DNA of 64,000 nucleotides. Origin: Mrakia gelida. Lineage: Eukaryota > Basidiomycota > Tremellomycetes > Cystofilobasidiales > Mrakiaceae. Below, one piece after another: positions 45,558 to 56,943 of the stretch. The notes beneath the pieces were generated by a model, which ran no database searches, was not told where the DNA came from, and saw only the letters and a program-made list of their open reading frames with translations. Location of the stretch: positions 620,001 through 684,000 of the forward strand of contig BRON01000013.1 of the NCBI GenBank assembly GCA_024345305.1, in the 5' to 3' direction. The first letter of the stretch is position 1; every line of letters starts with the position of its first letter. The position numbers were made by a program, and so were the translations under genes.

Positions 45558-47660
45558 ATGTCGAACCAGAAGACCGTCGGTATCCTCGGTAGGTTTTCAT
45601 TCCCTTTCCGAGCTCTCAAGCGAACAGGAGGAGGGCCGAAAGGGAGGGAAAGGAAACGAGAACGAGCGAGCTGACTTTTCCCTTCCCTTCCCTCCCTCTC
45701 TGCCCTCTTCTCTTCTTTCCACTCTAATCTAGGCGGAGGTCAACTCGGTCGAATGCTTGCTCACCCAGCTTCTCTTCTAGCTATCCCTCTCCTCATCCTC
45801 GACTCTGGACACGCTACTCCAGCCAAGCAGGTCATCATCCCTCCTTCCGGCCACACCTGGCACATCGACGGTCCCTACAACTCGCGTCCTCACATCATCT
45901 CTCTCGCTTCCAAGGTCGACGTCCTCACAGTCGAGATCGAACACGTCGACGCTACCGTTCTTCAAGAGATCGAGGACGAGGGCAAGGTCGAGGTTCATCC
46001 CAGCCCGAAAACGATCAAGATCATCCAGGACAAGTTCGAGCAGAAGAAGTTCCTCGTCGAGAACGGAGTCGATGTCGCCGAGTTCGTTGGAGTCGAGAGG
46101 GAGGGAGGGGAGGGTGTGGTAGAGCAGTCCATCATCGAGGCGGCGGAGCAGTTGGGCTTGCCGTTGATGCTCAAGGCGAGGACGTTGGCGTACGACGGTC
46201 GAGGGAACTTCGTCCTCAAGACGACCGAGAAGAAGGACATCAAGGAGGCTCTCGAGTACCTCGGAGATCGACCTCTCTACGCCGAGAAGTGGGCTCCCTT
46301 TTCCAAGGAGATCGCCGTCATGGTCGTCAGGACTCCCAGCGGGGAGGTGAGGAGTTACGACCCCGTCGAGACCGTTCACGAGGACAGCGTGTTGAGGCTG
46401 GTTCTTTGCCCTTTGAGGGCTGGGCGAGGGGTCAACGAGATGGCGAAGGAGCTGGCTGAGAGGGCTGTTGCTTCTCTCTGGGGTGCTGGAGTGTTCGGAG
46501 TCGAGCTGTTCTTGATGCCTGATCGTGAGTCGATCTTCGATTCGAGAACGCGACGAACGGGAGACGCGAACTCGTCGAGCTGACCGTCATTTCTTTCTTC
46601 CTTTTAGACTCCCTCCTCGTCAACGAAATCGCTCCTCGTCCTCACAACTCCGGTCACCACACCATCGAAGCCTGCCATACCTCCCAGTTCGAGAACCACC
46701 TCCGAGCCATCACCTCCCTCCCTCTCGGATCCACCGCCCTCCGAGTCCCCTCCGCCGCGACCATCAACCTCATCGGCCAAACCTCCTCCTTCGACTCCGT
46801 CGACGAGTGCGTCGCTGCCGCTCTCCTCGTCCCAGGAGCCAACGTCCACCTCTACGGCAAGACCGAGTGCAGGCGAGGAAGGAAGATGGGTCACGTCACC
46901 ATCACCGCCGATTCGGACGCAGAACTCCTCCTCAAAATCCGACCCATCTTCCTCGCCTCCCTCCCTACCCTCTCCCCTCTCCCCGCCAAGTACACTCCTC
47001 CCGCTCCCTCGCCCAACTCCACCATCAGCTCGAGAGCTCCCCTCGTCGGAATCATCATGGGAAGCGACTCGGACTTGCCTACCATGGCCGCTGCCGCTCA
47101 GATCCTCGCCAAGTTCGACGTTCCTTACGAGTTGACGATCGTTTCGGCTCACAGGACGCCGGATAGGATGGTTCGGTACGCGAGGGAGGCTGCTGGAAGG
47201 GGGTTGAGGTGTATCATCGCTGGAGCGGGAGGAGCTGCTCATTTGCCAGGGATGGTCGCGGCTATGACTGCTCTTCCTGTGATTGGAGTGCCGGTGAAGG
47301 GAAGCGTGTTGGATGGAGTTGACTCGTTGCACTCGATCGTGCAAATGCCTGTGAGCTTGACTCGCTCTTGGTTCTCGTTCGCGAAGGAGAGGAGACGAAC
47401 GACGAACTGACCTCAATGCGTCCTTCATTCCCTTTGATCCTTCCCTCTCGCAGCGAGGAATCCCTGTCGCCACTGTCGCTATCGGAAACTCGACCAACGC
47501 TGGGCTCCTCGCCGTCAGGATCGTCTCCGTCTCGGTGCCTCACCTCGTCAAGGAGATGGAGGAGTACCTCGATGGGCTGGAGACGGAGGTCATGGGCAAG
47601 GCGGAGAAGCTCGAGTCGATTGGGTGGGACGCCTACCTCGATGGGATGGGAAAGAAGTAG
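45558..47660 (+). CDS. ADE2: Phosphoribosylaminoimidazole carboxylase (bifunctional PurK-PurE type)
   Basis: Four exons join in frame to about 590 residues. The N-terminal half is PurK-like (ATP-grasp): [87 protein letters not shown], then [18 protein letters not shown]. The C-terminal half is PurE-like: [67 protein letters not shown] and [20 protein letters not shown]. It converts AIR to CAIR in purine synthesis, in the cytosol. The length is normal for fungal Ade2 and all key motifs are present. The first intron lies right after the first glycine-rich strand, and an intron splits the PurE domain before RGIPVATV. The start [10 protein letters not shown] is the only sensible one. The gene lies between two GH16 copies. 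Confidence 0.97.
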
Positions 47661-48366
47661 AGTAGTCTAGTATATCGTCTCACGTCGCTTTGTATAGGGT
47701 ATTTATGTGGTAGCTCGTCTTAGCGGTTTCCCTTCCCGCCCTCGGAAGTGTTGACTGACGCGTCGAGGATCGTCGAGGTTTGAAGATCAGGGACTCGAAG
47801 GGTCAGTTCCTTGTTCTCCTCGTTGCTCTCTCTCTTCTTCTCTCGCATATGGTTCGTCCATATCGCCCACTCGTTTTGCTGTTGTTCTCGTCTAGATTGA
47901 AACCTCGGGAGGTTTTGGAAGCGCATGGAGTTTCGCGCTCGGCCCCTGCTCGCGCAGCTGCTTCCTTCTCTGTTTCACCGCCCTTTTCTGGCAGATTTGC
48001 AAGCTAACTGCTGGATTTTCTTCGCGCATGTACATTCACGACCCTCAAAAATCTTCTCCAGGCTTTCGGGAGCGCTAGGGCTAAAGTAGTGGTGGCGTAG
48101 AAGATCGCTCGTTTTGGGTGACAATCCTCGACCTCCTCCCTTTGTGCTAGTTTGCTCTCATCCATCACCCCCTTCCTTCCTTCCCTCTCCCCCTCCCTTC
48201 TTTCCTTCCCCTTCACCCCTTCCCACCTCCCCTTCCCTTTCCAACCTCCTCCCCCTCACTTCACTTCACTTCCCAACACTCTCCCTTCAACCCACGTCCT
48301 CCCACCTTCCAAACCTACCCCCCTTCAAACCTCACTCCCTTCCTTCCTTCCTTCTTTCTTAACGAA
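47661..48366. other. Intergenic region upstream of GH16 copy 2
   Basis: These 706 bp hold the ADE2 3' UTR and the upstream region of GH16 copy 2. CCCCTGCTCGCGCAGCT near 47944 and GTTTCACCG resemble the region before copy 1. The last 200 bp are almost pure pyrimidine. There is one ACGCGT next to a repeated GGATCGTCGAGG-like segment at 47759. Confidence 0.4.
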
Positions 48367-50659
48367 ATGATCTCCCCCATCCCCCTCACGACCCTCCTCC
48401 TCCTCGTCCCCTCCTTCGCTCTCGCTGGTACTGCCCACAGGAAGCGACGAAACTGTCACCGACGATCTTCCACGGCTTCCCTCGCTGCCCCCACCACCGA
48501 AGCTTCCTCCCCTTCTGCCACCCAAACCCTCCCTGTCACCTCGGACGCCGCCGCTCCTGCTTCCACCCAAGTCAGCGCTATCGTCGTCGACGGCAGCAAC
48601 GCCGTTGCCTCTGGAGCTGGACAGTGGACTCTTAAGGTCCGTCCTCCTGCTCTGTGTCCGAGTCGAATCGAAGAGAACTCGAACTCCGTCGAGCTGACCC
48701 TCCCTTCCTTCTTTCGTTTCCCTTTCTTCTAGGAAACCATGATTGGACACAACTTCCTCGATGCGTTCACCTTCGACAGCTTCGACGATCCTACCCACGG
48801 AGTTGTCGAGTGAGTACCCTTTCCCAGCTCGTTCTGTCTCTAGAAGCAGGGGAGGAAACAGACGCGTCGCCAAACAAACGAGGAGAGAGGGAAGTCGAAA
48901 GAACAACGCGCCTTCCCTTCCATCCCTCCCCGAGCATTCTCCCTTACGAAACATCCCGAAGCTGAAACTTTTCCTCCTCTTCCTTTCGTTTCTGTTCAGC
49001 TACGTTGGAGCTGAGGAGGCCGCTTCCATGAACTTGACTCACTCTACCGACTCGACCTTCACCCTTCGAGCGGACTCGTTCTCTGTCGTCGACGCCTCGG
49101 CTCGAGGAAGGAAGAGTGTTCGATTGGCCTCCAAGAACACCTACACTGCTGTGAGTCGACTCGAACTTGCAGACGAAGTTCTAGCTTTCGAGAGAACGAG
49201 AGCTGATCGCGTTTGGTTTCTTTCGTCGTTTCAGGGTGTCACGATCATGACTCTGTGAGTTTCGTCTCGTCGTCGTTCTCTTCTTCCTCACTTCGTCGAC
49301 GCTGGACTCACTTCGTTCTTCTTGTTCGCAGCTCTCACATGCCCACTGGATGTGGAACCGTGAGTCTCTCGCCCGCCGAAGTTCGAAGCGACGACATCTT
49401 TGAATGAGTCGAACGAATCGCTGATTTCCTTGCCGATCCCCTGCCTCTTTAGTGGCCTGCCTTCTGGACTGTCGGTCCCAACTGGCCCAACGGTGGAGAG
49501 ATCGACAGTAAGTCTGCTGAGAGCTCTGCCTTCTCTCGAAGATGAACCATCGCTGACTTAGTTCGCTTTCTTCTTTCGCCTCCCTCCAGTCGTCGAAGGA
49601 GTCAACAACGACGGAGACAACCTTTCCTCTCTTCACACCAGCGCCAACTGCAACATGCCCTCCTCCAACCGAGAGATGCAAGCGTAAGTCACGAATCGAG
49701 AAGAAGATCCAAGACGCGTCGAAGCTGACTCTCCCTTCAATTCGATTTGCTCAGCACCGCTACCGGACTCAAGTGTGGATCTTCCGATGGAGACAACAGT
49801 GGATGTGGAACCTACAACGGTGCTCAGCCCAATTCGTTCGGGGCCGGTTTCAACGGAGCAGGAGGAGGAACGTGAGTCGCTTGCTTTCGTTCAATCGTTC
49901 CCTCGCGCGTTCCGTCTGCTCTTGTTCCTGACCACTTCTCTTTCTTCGACGCTTCAGCTACGCCATGCGACGAAGCTCCGATTCCATCAAGGTCTGGTTC
50001 TGGCCTGCTGGATCCGAGCCCAAGGACGTCTCGGGATCGAAGGTTATCGACGAGTCGACTTGGGGAACCGCCAGCGCTGTCTTCCCCGCGTCCGACCAGT
50101 GCGACCTCGATGCTCACTTCGCTGCTCACCAAATCGGTAAGTCTACGCTCCAGAAGGGAAACTCCTCCGCCGCCTCGATCCATGAAGAAGTACGAACGAA
50201 CCTGACTCGACTCGTGCCTCTCATCTTCGCTTTCTCTTCCTCTCGTCCACAGTCATCAACCTTACCTTCTGCGGTGACTGGGCTGGTACTTACATTTTGA
50301 ACCACTTGAGAGACGTCAAAGGACTCTCAGTCGTCGAGAATGACGCGTCACAAGTTTCTGACCTCCCCCCCTTTCCTCTTTCACAGGCTCTGCTTACGGA
50401 TCCGACAGCTCTTGCCCTTCGTCCTGCGAGGATCGTGAGTCGCACCCTCCTTCTCATCTCTTCCCACATCCCCTTTCACCAGCGCTGACTCTTCCCTCGT
50501 CGTTCTTTCTCTGCAGACGTCCGAAACTCTCCCTCGGTTCGTTTCGACGCTTCGACTCCCTCTCTTTCCCCCTTCGCTGACGCTTCCTCTTCCATTCTTC
50601 CAATGCAGTCCTTCAACGAAGCTTACTTCGAGATCCAGAGTCTTCGAACTTACGCCTAA
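48367..50659 (+). CDS. GH16 family endo-beta-glucanase (laminarinase-like), copy 2
   Basis: The start MISPIPLTTLLLLVPSFALA is a signal peptide, then a shorter Ala/Ser/Thr linker, then the same blocks as copy 1: TMIGHNFLDAFTFDSFDDPT, GRKSVRLASKNTYTAG, SHMPTGCGTWPAFWTVGPN, catalytic EIDIVEGVN, NSFGAGFNGAGGGTYAMRR, IKVWFWPAGSEPKDVS, DESTWGTASAVFPA, and the end SLRTYA (TAA 50657-50659). Intron positions match copy 1, including the 20-nt and 28-nt microexons, so the pair arose by whole-gene duplication. The second catalytic-site residue is Val rather than Ile (EIDIVEG), which is normal for the family. The aspartate- and tryptophan-containing loop NVPADI of copy 1 is replaced by GSEPKDV. The protein is likely secreted or wall-associated. 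Confidence 0.9.
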
Positions 50660-51568
50660 AAATCCTCGCTCGGACGACCCGAACGAACCCACTCTCTTTG
50701 ACGATCTCTCTTTCTCTTCTGTCTTCTCGTCCAGGGCTTGTCCCCATCTCATCTCTCTGTCTCGACTCATAGGAGCCAGCCTCCTTCTTCTACTCTTGAT
50801 GTTTAGAAGACCCTCTCTCTCGACGCGTTCGAACCTAACGATATAGCTAGACTGGCTCTACTTTTGTTGTGTTTTCGTTTCACCTCGAGTTTGCCTTTGT
50901 TTATTTGCCTCGGAGTCCTGATTCCCCGCCCAGTGCGAGCTTGATTTACTCTTACTCGGCGGTGCCGAACCAATATATGCCAAATTGTTTATGATTTCGA
51001 GGAACGGGAAGAAAGGACGGGGGAGGGACAAGGAGGATCGAACGAGACGACGCGTCGACGTCCTCAAGTTTCGTCTTCGCTAGATTCGAGGCTACGGAAA
51101 CTTCAGTCTCGTCTGTGCGCTCTCGGACCGTGATTGTCCATGTCCGTCCAGCAGCAGCCCTCACGTTCCCAGAGCACAAAGCTCAGGTCGTTTTGCCTGT
51201 GCTTCTTCTTCTCGCGTCGTCGGGCAAAGATGCGGGTGTAGAGCAGCCGGCAAGCGAGAGGTCGGAAAAAGGAAAAGAAGGACGCGTCTCGTTCTTGCCT
51301 GCAGAGCAGACTCGTACGCTTGCTGCCAGATGTATCAGAGAGCGTTTCTCGGGTGCAAAAAATGTTTGTTGACCTTTCGATGACGAGGGTCAAGGGAGAT
51401 CGATCCGAGATTTCTTTGGTTGGGGAAAGAGCTCCCTCTCCCTCTCTCCTTCTTTTCGAACGTTCGACCTTTGTCTCTGTAACACTCACCCACTCCTCTC
51501 TTCCTCGGATACACACACCTCATTCACCTATTCGTTCTCAGTCTCTTCGCTAGAGAGGCCTTCCTCCC
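50660..51568. other. Intergenic region between GH16 copy 2 and lipase
   Basis: A 909-bp gap. It contains three ACGCGT palindromes (near 50822, 51050, 51284) and one AT-rich spot (CCAATATATGCC near 50970). Frames on both strands are short and lack splice signals. I see no RNA gene. Confidence 0.4.
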
Positions 51569-54500
51569 ATGGCCGCTCCTCCTCCGTCCTCATCAACACT
51601 CCTCCTCCTCTATCGCTCCTTCCTCGTCGCTCCAGGTTCCTCCTCGACTCAAACTCTCCTCAGACACGTAGCCAAGGGTCAGCATGGAAGGAGGACCTTC
51701 TGCTCGTCTGTGAGGCATGGTTTCGAGTTGGAGAGGAGGGACCCTCTGGCAGGAGGGAGGAGGAAGCTGTCTTCGTTCGAGGGAGGAGCAGGAGGGAAGG
51801 TCAGGCGGCGGAGAGTTGAAGAGGCGAAGAGGTTCAAGAGCGAGAGTATAGTTGGAAAGCTGGAGGACGATCTGGAGAGTATACCGAAGCAGAAGAAGCC
51901 AGAGTGAGTTCAGTCGTCCTTTGTCTCGTTCTGCTAGGTGGGGAGAGGGAGGCAGGAGTGAGGTCGGACGGACCTGATTCGAGGAAAGCCAGCGCTCGTT
52001 CGCTCGAGCTCGTCTTGAGCTTCCTCGAGCTGCTAGAGGCTCGGAATTTCCTCCGAGCTCGATCTGAGTCATGAGCGAAGCTGCTGGTGGAAGGAGAGCT
52101 CTTTCAAGCTCAGTCTAGCTCGTAGAAGAGCTCCTCTAGCTTCAGCACATGCTCACGGACAAACGCCCCGAACGTGCTGGCAGAGTCGATTGGGAGCAGC
52201 TCTTTTCAGGTCGAAAGAGCTCATCCTACGGTAGATGAGATCCATAGCTCTCGTTTCCTGATCTTCATCGGCCAAAAATGATGCATTCTCAGCCCTTCTG
52301 AGCTCGAGCTGACCTCGTCCTCCCTTCCTCTTTTCCATCAGCCCTCGCACCCCCCTCGCTTCGACCTCGACTCTACCGCCTCAACCTCGCTTCACCTTCC
52401 CCCCATCACCCGAACACTCTTCCCCTCCGCCTTTACACACCGGTCCCACCTCCAAGATCAAGGAACTCATGCGAGAACCAGACCTCTTCTCGCCCTCGTT
52501 CGAACCTCCAAAGCACACCGTTGTGCTCTGCCACGGACTCTACGGCTACGGAGTGAAGGGCCAGATTCACTACTGGGCCAACGTACAGGAGGTGATGAAG
52601 GAGTGTGGTGTGGATCTGCTCGTTGTTGAGGTGCCTTCGTGAGTTTGAGCTTTCGCGAGGGAAAAGGGAGGGAGGGAGGACGAGCTCGTGCCAGGCTCGA
52701 GACGACGAGAGCTGACCTTTTCGGTTTGAACGAACGATCTGTAGGACTGGGTCGATAGAGGAGCGAGGACGAGCTTTACATAAGACCTTGGAGGAACAGG
52801 TCCCTGGGAAGAAGGTGAGTTTCTTCTTCGTCAAGTCGCGTCGAAGCAGCTCGAGCTGACCTTTTTCCGCCCTTTCGCAGATCAACATCGTCGCTCACTC
52901 GATGGTTCGTCCCTCATGCCTCTTCTGAGGTCTTCTTGAGTCGCATCTGACCTCTTTGTTTCTTTCTCAGGGTGGTCTCGACGCTCGGTACCTCATCACT
53001 CACGTCAAGGATCGCTCGTACACCGTCCTCAGTTTGACCTCTATCGCGACTCCTCATCGAGGAAGTCCTGTGATGGATTGGTTCTCGGTGAGTTTGGCTT
53101 CCTCCCGTCTCTTGAGACTCCTCCTGACTTCCATTCTCTCGTCTTGCAGGCAACCCTCGGCCTTGGATCGCTCGTCCCAGCTCTCAGCGACTCCCTCCCT
53201 CCTCCAACGAAAGTCCCTCCCAAGTTCGTCACCGCCTACTCCCCGAGCTCGCCACTCCTCGCTCCCCTCCCCAAACCTACCCCACCACCTATTTCCTCGG
53301 ACTCGTCGGATCCTCAACCGGTCGCCTCGACGTCCTACCTCCCCTCCTACCTCAACCCACTCCCGTTGATCGCGAGCCTTCGAGCTACCATCCTTCAAGC
53401 CGTGGATTCGCCAGCCTACTACAACCTCACCACCACCTACTGTACCACCCAGTTCAACCCTTCGACGCCGGACGATCCAGACGTCAAGTACTTCAGCATA
53501 GCAGCGAGAGCGACGAGAATCACTCCCCTCCTGCCGCTGTGGTACACTCAGATCGTTCTCGACGAGACCGCCAAGGGCGGAAACGCCGAACCTGATGGAT
53601 ACGCTGGAGAGAAGTATGAGGGAAACGATGGTATGGTCTCCGTTTCGAGCACGAAGCATGGCGAATGTGAGTCGTCGTCCTCTTTTCCAGTCTCTCGCGA
53701 CGCGTCTTCGCTCGAACTGACCCTCCGATTCCTTTCTTTTACCCTCGATCGAAATTTCAGGGCTCGGAACTGTGGACGACTGCAACCACTGGGAACTCAG
53801 GGCAAGATCCACCTTCTTTCAACGTCATTTTTCTTTCCATCCGCCGTGGAGTCTCACCTCTGCTCTCGTTCCCTCTTTCTCTTTCTCTCTGCCTCGCCGT
53901 CGTCGTCCTCTCCCCCTCCTCCCATCCCCGTCCCTCCCTTCAACCTCGCTGCGCCTCCCATACACCCACTCTTCTATCCACTCGGTATCAACTGGTCGAA
54001 CCTCACAGGGCGGAGAAGGCAAACTCAAACCACCACCGACACCACCCTCTACAGAAACCTCCTCTCCCTCCAGCGAAACGCCTTCGTCCTCGTCGTCGTC
54101 GTCTTGGAACTGGTCGGACATCAACGAGTACCTACCGTCGTACGAAGGGATCTCGAAGAAGCTCTTCACTCCCTCGACGACGCCTGGAGAAGGAGGAGCG
54201 AAAGCAGGATCGTCTGCGACGTCGACTGGGAAATCGGTCGAGGAGGGAGAGAAGCAGTTGAAGAGTCAGAGCTGGGCCATCATGAGCCTGCTGGGGAAGC
54301 TCGTCCCTAGCTTCGGTGGAGCGGGAGGGGGAGGATCGGGAGGGAAGACGACCGGTTCTGGGGATCGAGAGGAGGTCGACGCGTCGGCGAGGGAGAAGAA
54401 GGAAGGAACTGAGGAGAAGTTTGAACTGGCCAGGTTCTATAGAGCGGTCATTCTCAAGTGAGTCTTTCGGTCCTTTTTTTGACTTCGAGCGATTTGAATC

Positions 54501-54641
54501 CGATGGGGAGGAAGCAGGGGAAGAGGAGGGAAGGAATCCTGAAACGAGGGTTTGACCTTCGATTTTCGTTCAACTGATCGCGTCCCCTTCCCTCCCCTCC
54601 CCCTCGTTTTTATTCTCAGCTTGACGAGGAACGGTCTTTGA
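51569..54641 (+). CDS. Alpha/beta-hydrolase lipase, TGL2-like, with mitochondrial presequence
   Basis: Exon 1 (51569-51904) encodes an Arg-rich, Ser-rich start (TLLLLYRSFLVAPGSSSTQT, LLRHVAKGQHGRRTF) that resembles a mitochondrial targeting region. A 420-nt intron joins it in frame to a Pro-rich linker, then the hydrolase core: PKHTVVLCHGLYGYGVKGQI with the oxyanion-hole HG, LLVVEVPSTGSIEERGRAL, the nucleophile elbow INIVAHSMGGLDARYLI (AHSMGG), SLTSIATPHRGSPVMDWF, DGMVSVSSTKHGEWLG and the likely catalytic His segment VDDCNHWELR. A long Ser/Gly-rich tail with NWSDINEYLPSYEG ends LARFYRAVILNLTRNGL (TGA 54639-54641). Yeast Tgl2 is a mitochondrial acylglycerol lipase with this HG..HSxGG layout; substrate here is inferred. 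One intron splits the nucleophile elbow between Met and Gly. Confidence 0.82.
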
Positions 54642-54923
54642 AGAGGAGGTCGTATCATCTCTTTATACTTATTTACTACCTAGAGCTGACCCATTAATGT
54701 TATATCTTAGCTCTGGTGTGCGTGTCTCGGGCGTGCGAGAAGGGAAGGGAAGAAAGGGAAGGCAGGAAGGGGCGAGGAGGTCACCTAAATGAAGACCCGC
54801 AGCGAGCGAACCAAGCCGGCCTTGGAACTGCACTCAGGCTCCGAGGGTGTCGTCGTTCTCGCTGACCCCCAACCTTCATCAACTCCCTCGCTCTTCCTCC
54901 ACCTCTTTCCCCCCAAAGCAGCA

Positions 54924-55995
54924 ATGCTGGCTTCCAGCCCTCCCATCCCATCCTCCCCTCCTGTTTCTCCTGGTGACGATACGCTTGTTCGGACTACGAG
55001 TCAACGAGGAGGAGCTCGACCTGCCCTCAAACGAACCAACCTCACCTTCTCCTCCCCTTCGTCAACTTCCTCGAGCTACTTCCCTCCCACCTCTTCTCCA
55101 TCCTCGGCCGTCGCTTCCTCCTCCTCCTCCTCCACCGTCCTCCCAGTAGCTCACCATCCACGCTCACGAAGCATACCAGAACCCTTGATCGAGCCCGAAC
55201 CTCTGCTCTCAACAGCGGGATTGTTGCTTGCGCCAACGGGAGGTCGACCGCTTCCAGCGCGTGCGTGTCTTCAGCCCACCGACGAACCTTTCCCATCCCT
55301 TCTCTCCTCTCTTCATTGGAGTCTATGTCTTCTTCCACTAACTCCTACTTCTTCTTCGCTCGCTTCTCTCAGTTCGCCGTCACAAATCCCTCAACGCTCG
55401 ACCGTCCACCTCCTCGCAACAAGCTCAACCCTCCTCCTCCCTCAGCCCTCCCCCTCCACTACCCTTCCCTCGCTCTCCAGGCCCTTCCACCACCTCCGGC
55501 CTCAACGCATCCAAACACCTCCCACCGAATCGAGTCTTCCACCTCCTTCACAACCCTCCAGCACCCACTCCTATCCCTCCACGACTCCTCCAAACCTCGT
55601 TCATCCGCAGATCAACCTCAGGAGCAGGAGCTGGAGGATCAGCTACAACTCCCTCAGTCTCAGGAGTACCCCCTTCGCTAGGAGGAGGTCGGTCCAGGAC
55701 CAACTCGATAGGATCGTCCTCAGGAGGAGGAACGAGCAATAACAGCAACACTTCCTCGTCCGGATACAGCAGCAGTTCGTCTTCGTCGTCGATCGCTAGC
55801 TCCTCCTCGGCCCTTGGCTCGATCTCGTCGGACGAGGAGGAGGACGACGCCGTGAAGGAGGAGAGTCTGAGGTCGGTAGCTCCTGTGGGAGAGGAGAAAG
55901 GTGTAGGGAGAGGAGCGGGAGCGGGAGGGCATCATCGTCGAGGAGGATCGCTCGGAGGGTCCGTCGAGATGAAGCTCAATGGACTTTGCCTTTGA
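54924..55995 (+). CDS. Ser/Pro-rich disordered protein, unknown function
   Basis: Two exons (54924 to about 55259; about 55371-55995). The first encodes MLASSPPIPSSPPVSPGDDT, RGGARPALKRTNLTFSSPSS and SRSIPEPLIEPEPLLSTAGL. A GTGCGT donor joins to a CTCTCAG acceptor, continuing RRHKSLNARPSTSSQQA, PNRVFHLLHNPPAPTPIPPR, LLQTSFIRRSTSG, a Ser/Gly-rich region with a SISSDEEEDDAVKEE acidic cluster, and MKLNGLCL (TGA 55993-55995). An in-frame upstream ATG at 54789 could add 45 residues. No domain is recognised. Short basic-Ser motifs (RSRSIPE, RRHKSLNA) look like kinase or 14-3-3 sites, which would suit a signalling adaptor; this is inference. Confidence 0.6.
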
Positions 55996-56943
55996 TGTTG
56001 CTCTCTCTTTCTCGCTTCTCGTCAGCTCAGCATATCTACTTAGTTCCATCTACCTCCACTTAACGACTGCTCTCACGAACATCTCCATATCTAGTCTTGC
56101 TTTTGCTTTGCTTCGTTCATCGCTTGCGGTCCTTATTTTCGAGTCGTGACTGGTTTCGCGACTCGCTTCTTGCTGTTTTCTTTTTCGGTTTGCCCGTCTC
56201 TTGCTCTCGGTCTGCGACCAGAGATTATCTATCGCTCCGCTCAGCCATTTGTTCTTTTCTACTCCGCTCTATCTATCACAGCTGCTTTGGAACTGAGGAG
56301 GCTCGCTCGCACCGAAAGACGCGTCGTCGCTCGTCTTCTTTTTCTTCACCTTCGCCTGCTTCAGCTTCGACGAAGCTCGAAAGGCTCAGCAATGCCTTCT
56401 TCATGGTCCTCCTCACCCCGATATCAGAAGTCGACGCGTCTTGGTGTTTGAGGCCGAGGAAGGGGACCTGCTCTCGCGCGTCTCGTTCGCGTCCAACGCG
56501 GTCAGATCTCGACGACTTCCTGAGAACTCGAGGGAAGAAAAGGTGCCTCTTCAAAAACTTGCTCGATGGTCGCTGACGATCTCAATGATCTTCAGAACAT
56601 GTTGTTGATCTTTGGGTTGCGAGATCGTAACCTCGGAGGAGCGAGAGAGCGGGGAAGAGAGGACGGACGAGCTCGCGTTCTTCTCACCTCTTCGTTTCCT
56701 TCTCACCCTCTCTCCCTCACCCCCTCTCTGGCTCGCCAGCACTTCCTTTGTCTTCCTTCCTCCAACCAGCATCCTCCCTCTTATTCCCTTGTCTCACTAT
56801 ATCACGGCTCCCCCGACTTGATACCTCCAAAAAAGCAGACACCCGGCCGCAGGTTTCCCCTTCATTCACCACCCTCGCCCCTCCTTTCCTCCCTCCTCCC
56901 TCCTCCCTCAAGCACCCAGCCCCCTTCAAAAGAGCTCACCCAG
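55996..56943. other. Intergenic region upstream of GMC oxidoreductase
   Basis: A 948-bp gap. One plus-strand frame of about 160 codons (56097-56576) begins hydrophobic and ends Arg/Ser-rich. It has no splice sites, no family motif and chance-like composition, so I do not call it. The 3' half is a CT-rich leader. Two ACGCGT palindromes lie at about 56320 and 56437. Confidence 0.4.

Noticed and set aside
50858..51553. Short frames on both strands between GH16 copy 2 and the lipase
   Set aside because: None has splice support or recognisable motifs; the region is better read as UTR and promoter.
56097..56576. Possible 159-aa gene in the gap before the GMC gene
   Set aside because: Composition is chance-like (Arg/Ser-rich), with no splice junctions, homologous motif or clear promoter.
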